The notes under the pieces: model-generated | Told to the model about the DNA's origin: nothing | Database searches by the model: none | The model's input: only the letters and a program-made list of their open reading frames with translations | Assembly (NCBI GenBank): GCA_020852655.1 | Contig: JADZAI010000108.1 | Span: 1 to 51,319 of the forward strand | Direction: 5' to 3' | Origin: Alphaproteobacteria bacterium | GTDB lineage: Bacteria; Pseudomonadota; Alphaproteobacteria; Micropepsales; Micropepsaceae | DNA: 51,319 nucleotides | Made by a program: the position numbers and the translations under genes | Shown: one piece after another, positions 50,930 through 51,319 of the stretch | How the letters are laid out: each line of letters begins with the position of its first letter | Position numbering within the stretch: position 1 is the first letter of the stretch

Positions 50930-51319
50930 ATGACCGACACGCTCGCCCCCACCCGCGCCGACCTGCCCGACATCGAGACGCTGGCATCCTTGCTGGCCGA
51001 TGCGAAGGCGGCGATCGGCCGGCGGATCTTCGGCCAGGAGCTGGTGATCGATCAGAGCCTCATCACCCTCCTCGCCGGCGGCCACGGCCTCCTCGTCGGC
51101 GTCCCCGGGGTCGCCAAGACCCGCCTCGTCTCCACCCTCGGCGCGGTGCTGGGACTTGAGACCAAGCGCGTCCAGTTCACGCCCGACCTCATGCCCTCCG
51201 ACATCATCGGCTCGGAGGTGCTGGAGGAACACGACGACGGCCGCCGCGCCTTCCGCTTCATCGCCGGCCCGGTCTTCACCCAGTTGCTGATGGCCGACGA
51301 GATCAACCGCGCCAGCCCG
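50930..51319 (+). CDS. MoxR-type AAA ATPase (3' part outside window)
   Basis: The first 130 residues of a MoxR family ATPase. Walker A is GVPGVAKT (57-64), then VQFTPDLMPSDIIG and the Walker B region LLMADEINRA (119-128). MoxR ATPases act as chaperones that activate metal- or VWA-containing partner proteins. In Alphaproteobacteria the next genes are usually DUF58 and membrane proteins; that cannot be checked here because the window ends. Confidence 0.88.
   Translation, partial: MTDTLAPTRADLPDIETLASLLADAKAAIGRRIFGQELVIDQSLITLLAGGHGLLVGVPGVAKTRLVSTLGAVLGLETKRVQFTPDLMPSDIIGSEVLEEHDDGRRAFRFIAGPVFTQLLMADEINRASP

Overview
The window is chromosomal DNA from a GC-rich alphaproteobacterium. The evidence is the uvrC-pgsA-moaD-moaE and lgt-methyltransferase-pgeF gene orders, a marR-ompR pair resembling petP-petR, a cytochrome bc1 operon (petABC), an alphaproteobacterial-type L25/CTC ribosomal protein, and families such as DUF6111 and DUF1285. 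A more exact placement (for example near Rhizomicrobium/Micropepsaceae or a Rhodospirillales-like group) is a guess. About sixty genes are supported. No rRNA, tRNA, CRISPR array or complete insertion sequence was seen.

Region by region: 1-740 is a decayed accessory edge, with the 5' end of a probable IS5-type transposase and an antitoxin-like gene carrying a premature stop. 935-6680 (minus strand) holds a small membrane protein, an FHA-transmembrane-trypsin-like protease, a PhyH dioxygenase, an alpha/beta hydrolase and a pteridine reductase-folB pair; a second folB diverges. 7408-10589 is uvrC-pgsA-moaD-moaE. 10586-12018 is a less GC-rich islet with parDE and an orphan gene. 12025-20516 holds ilvE, the petP-petR-like regulators, a conserved hypothetical gene, an acyl-CoA dehydrogenase, an ABC-2 exporter, an EnvZ-like kinase and a TetR regulator. 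20545-25824 holds proC, a YbjN gene, ubiK and the tightly overlapped lgt-methyltransferase-pgeF-lipoprotein operon. 25910-29677 is prs, rplY, pth and ychF.

29827-34369 is a metabolic block: alcohol dehydrogenase, a double-hotdog protein and a mirrored dienelactone hydrolase-MaoC-MaoC-dienelactone hydrolase cassette. 34412-37049 is the methionine salvage/adenine recycling operon mtnP-apt-mtnA. 37170-39826 is petABC, closed by a clear intrinsic terminator. 40019-43533 holds a periplasmic protein, two tandem TerC transporters and an overlapping aminotransferase-sulfotransferase pair. 43701-46638 holds two methyltransferases, an AraC remnant and a two-domain VOC protein. 47168-49984 is the DUF1285-nudix-DUF6111-cca operon. 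50029-50711 is a Phd/VapC-type toxin-antitoxin pair with a palindromic operator, and the right edge starts a moxR-type AAA ATPase.

The least-explained points are the aminotransferase-sulfotransferase pair with its antisense overlap, the hydrolase-hotdog cassette, the FHA-protease, a PsrA-like operator before the acyl-CoA dehydrogenase, and a palindrome inside a candidate ilvE promoter beside marR. Housekeeping function calls are firm. Promoters, operators and the hypothetical genes are inference from sequence pattern only.
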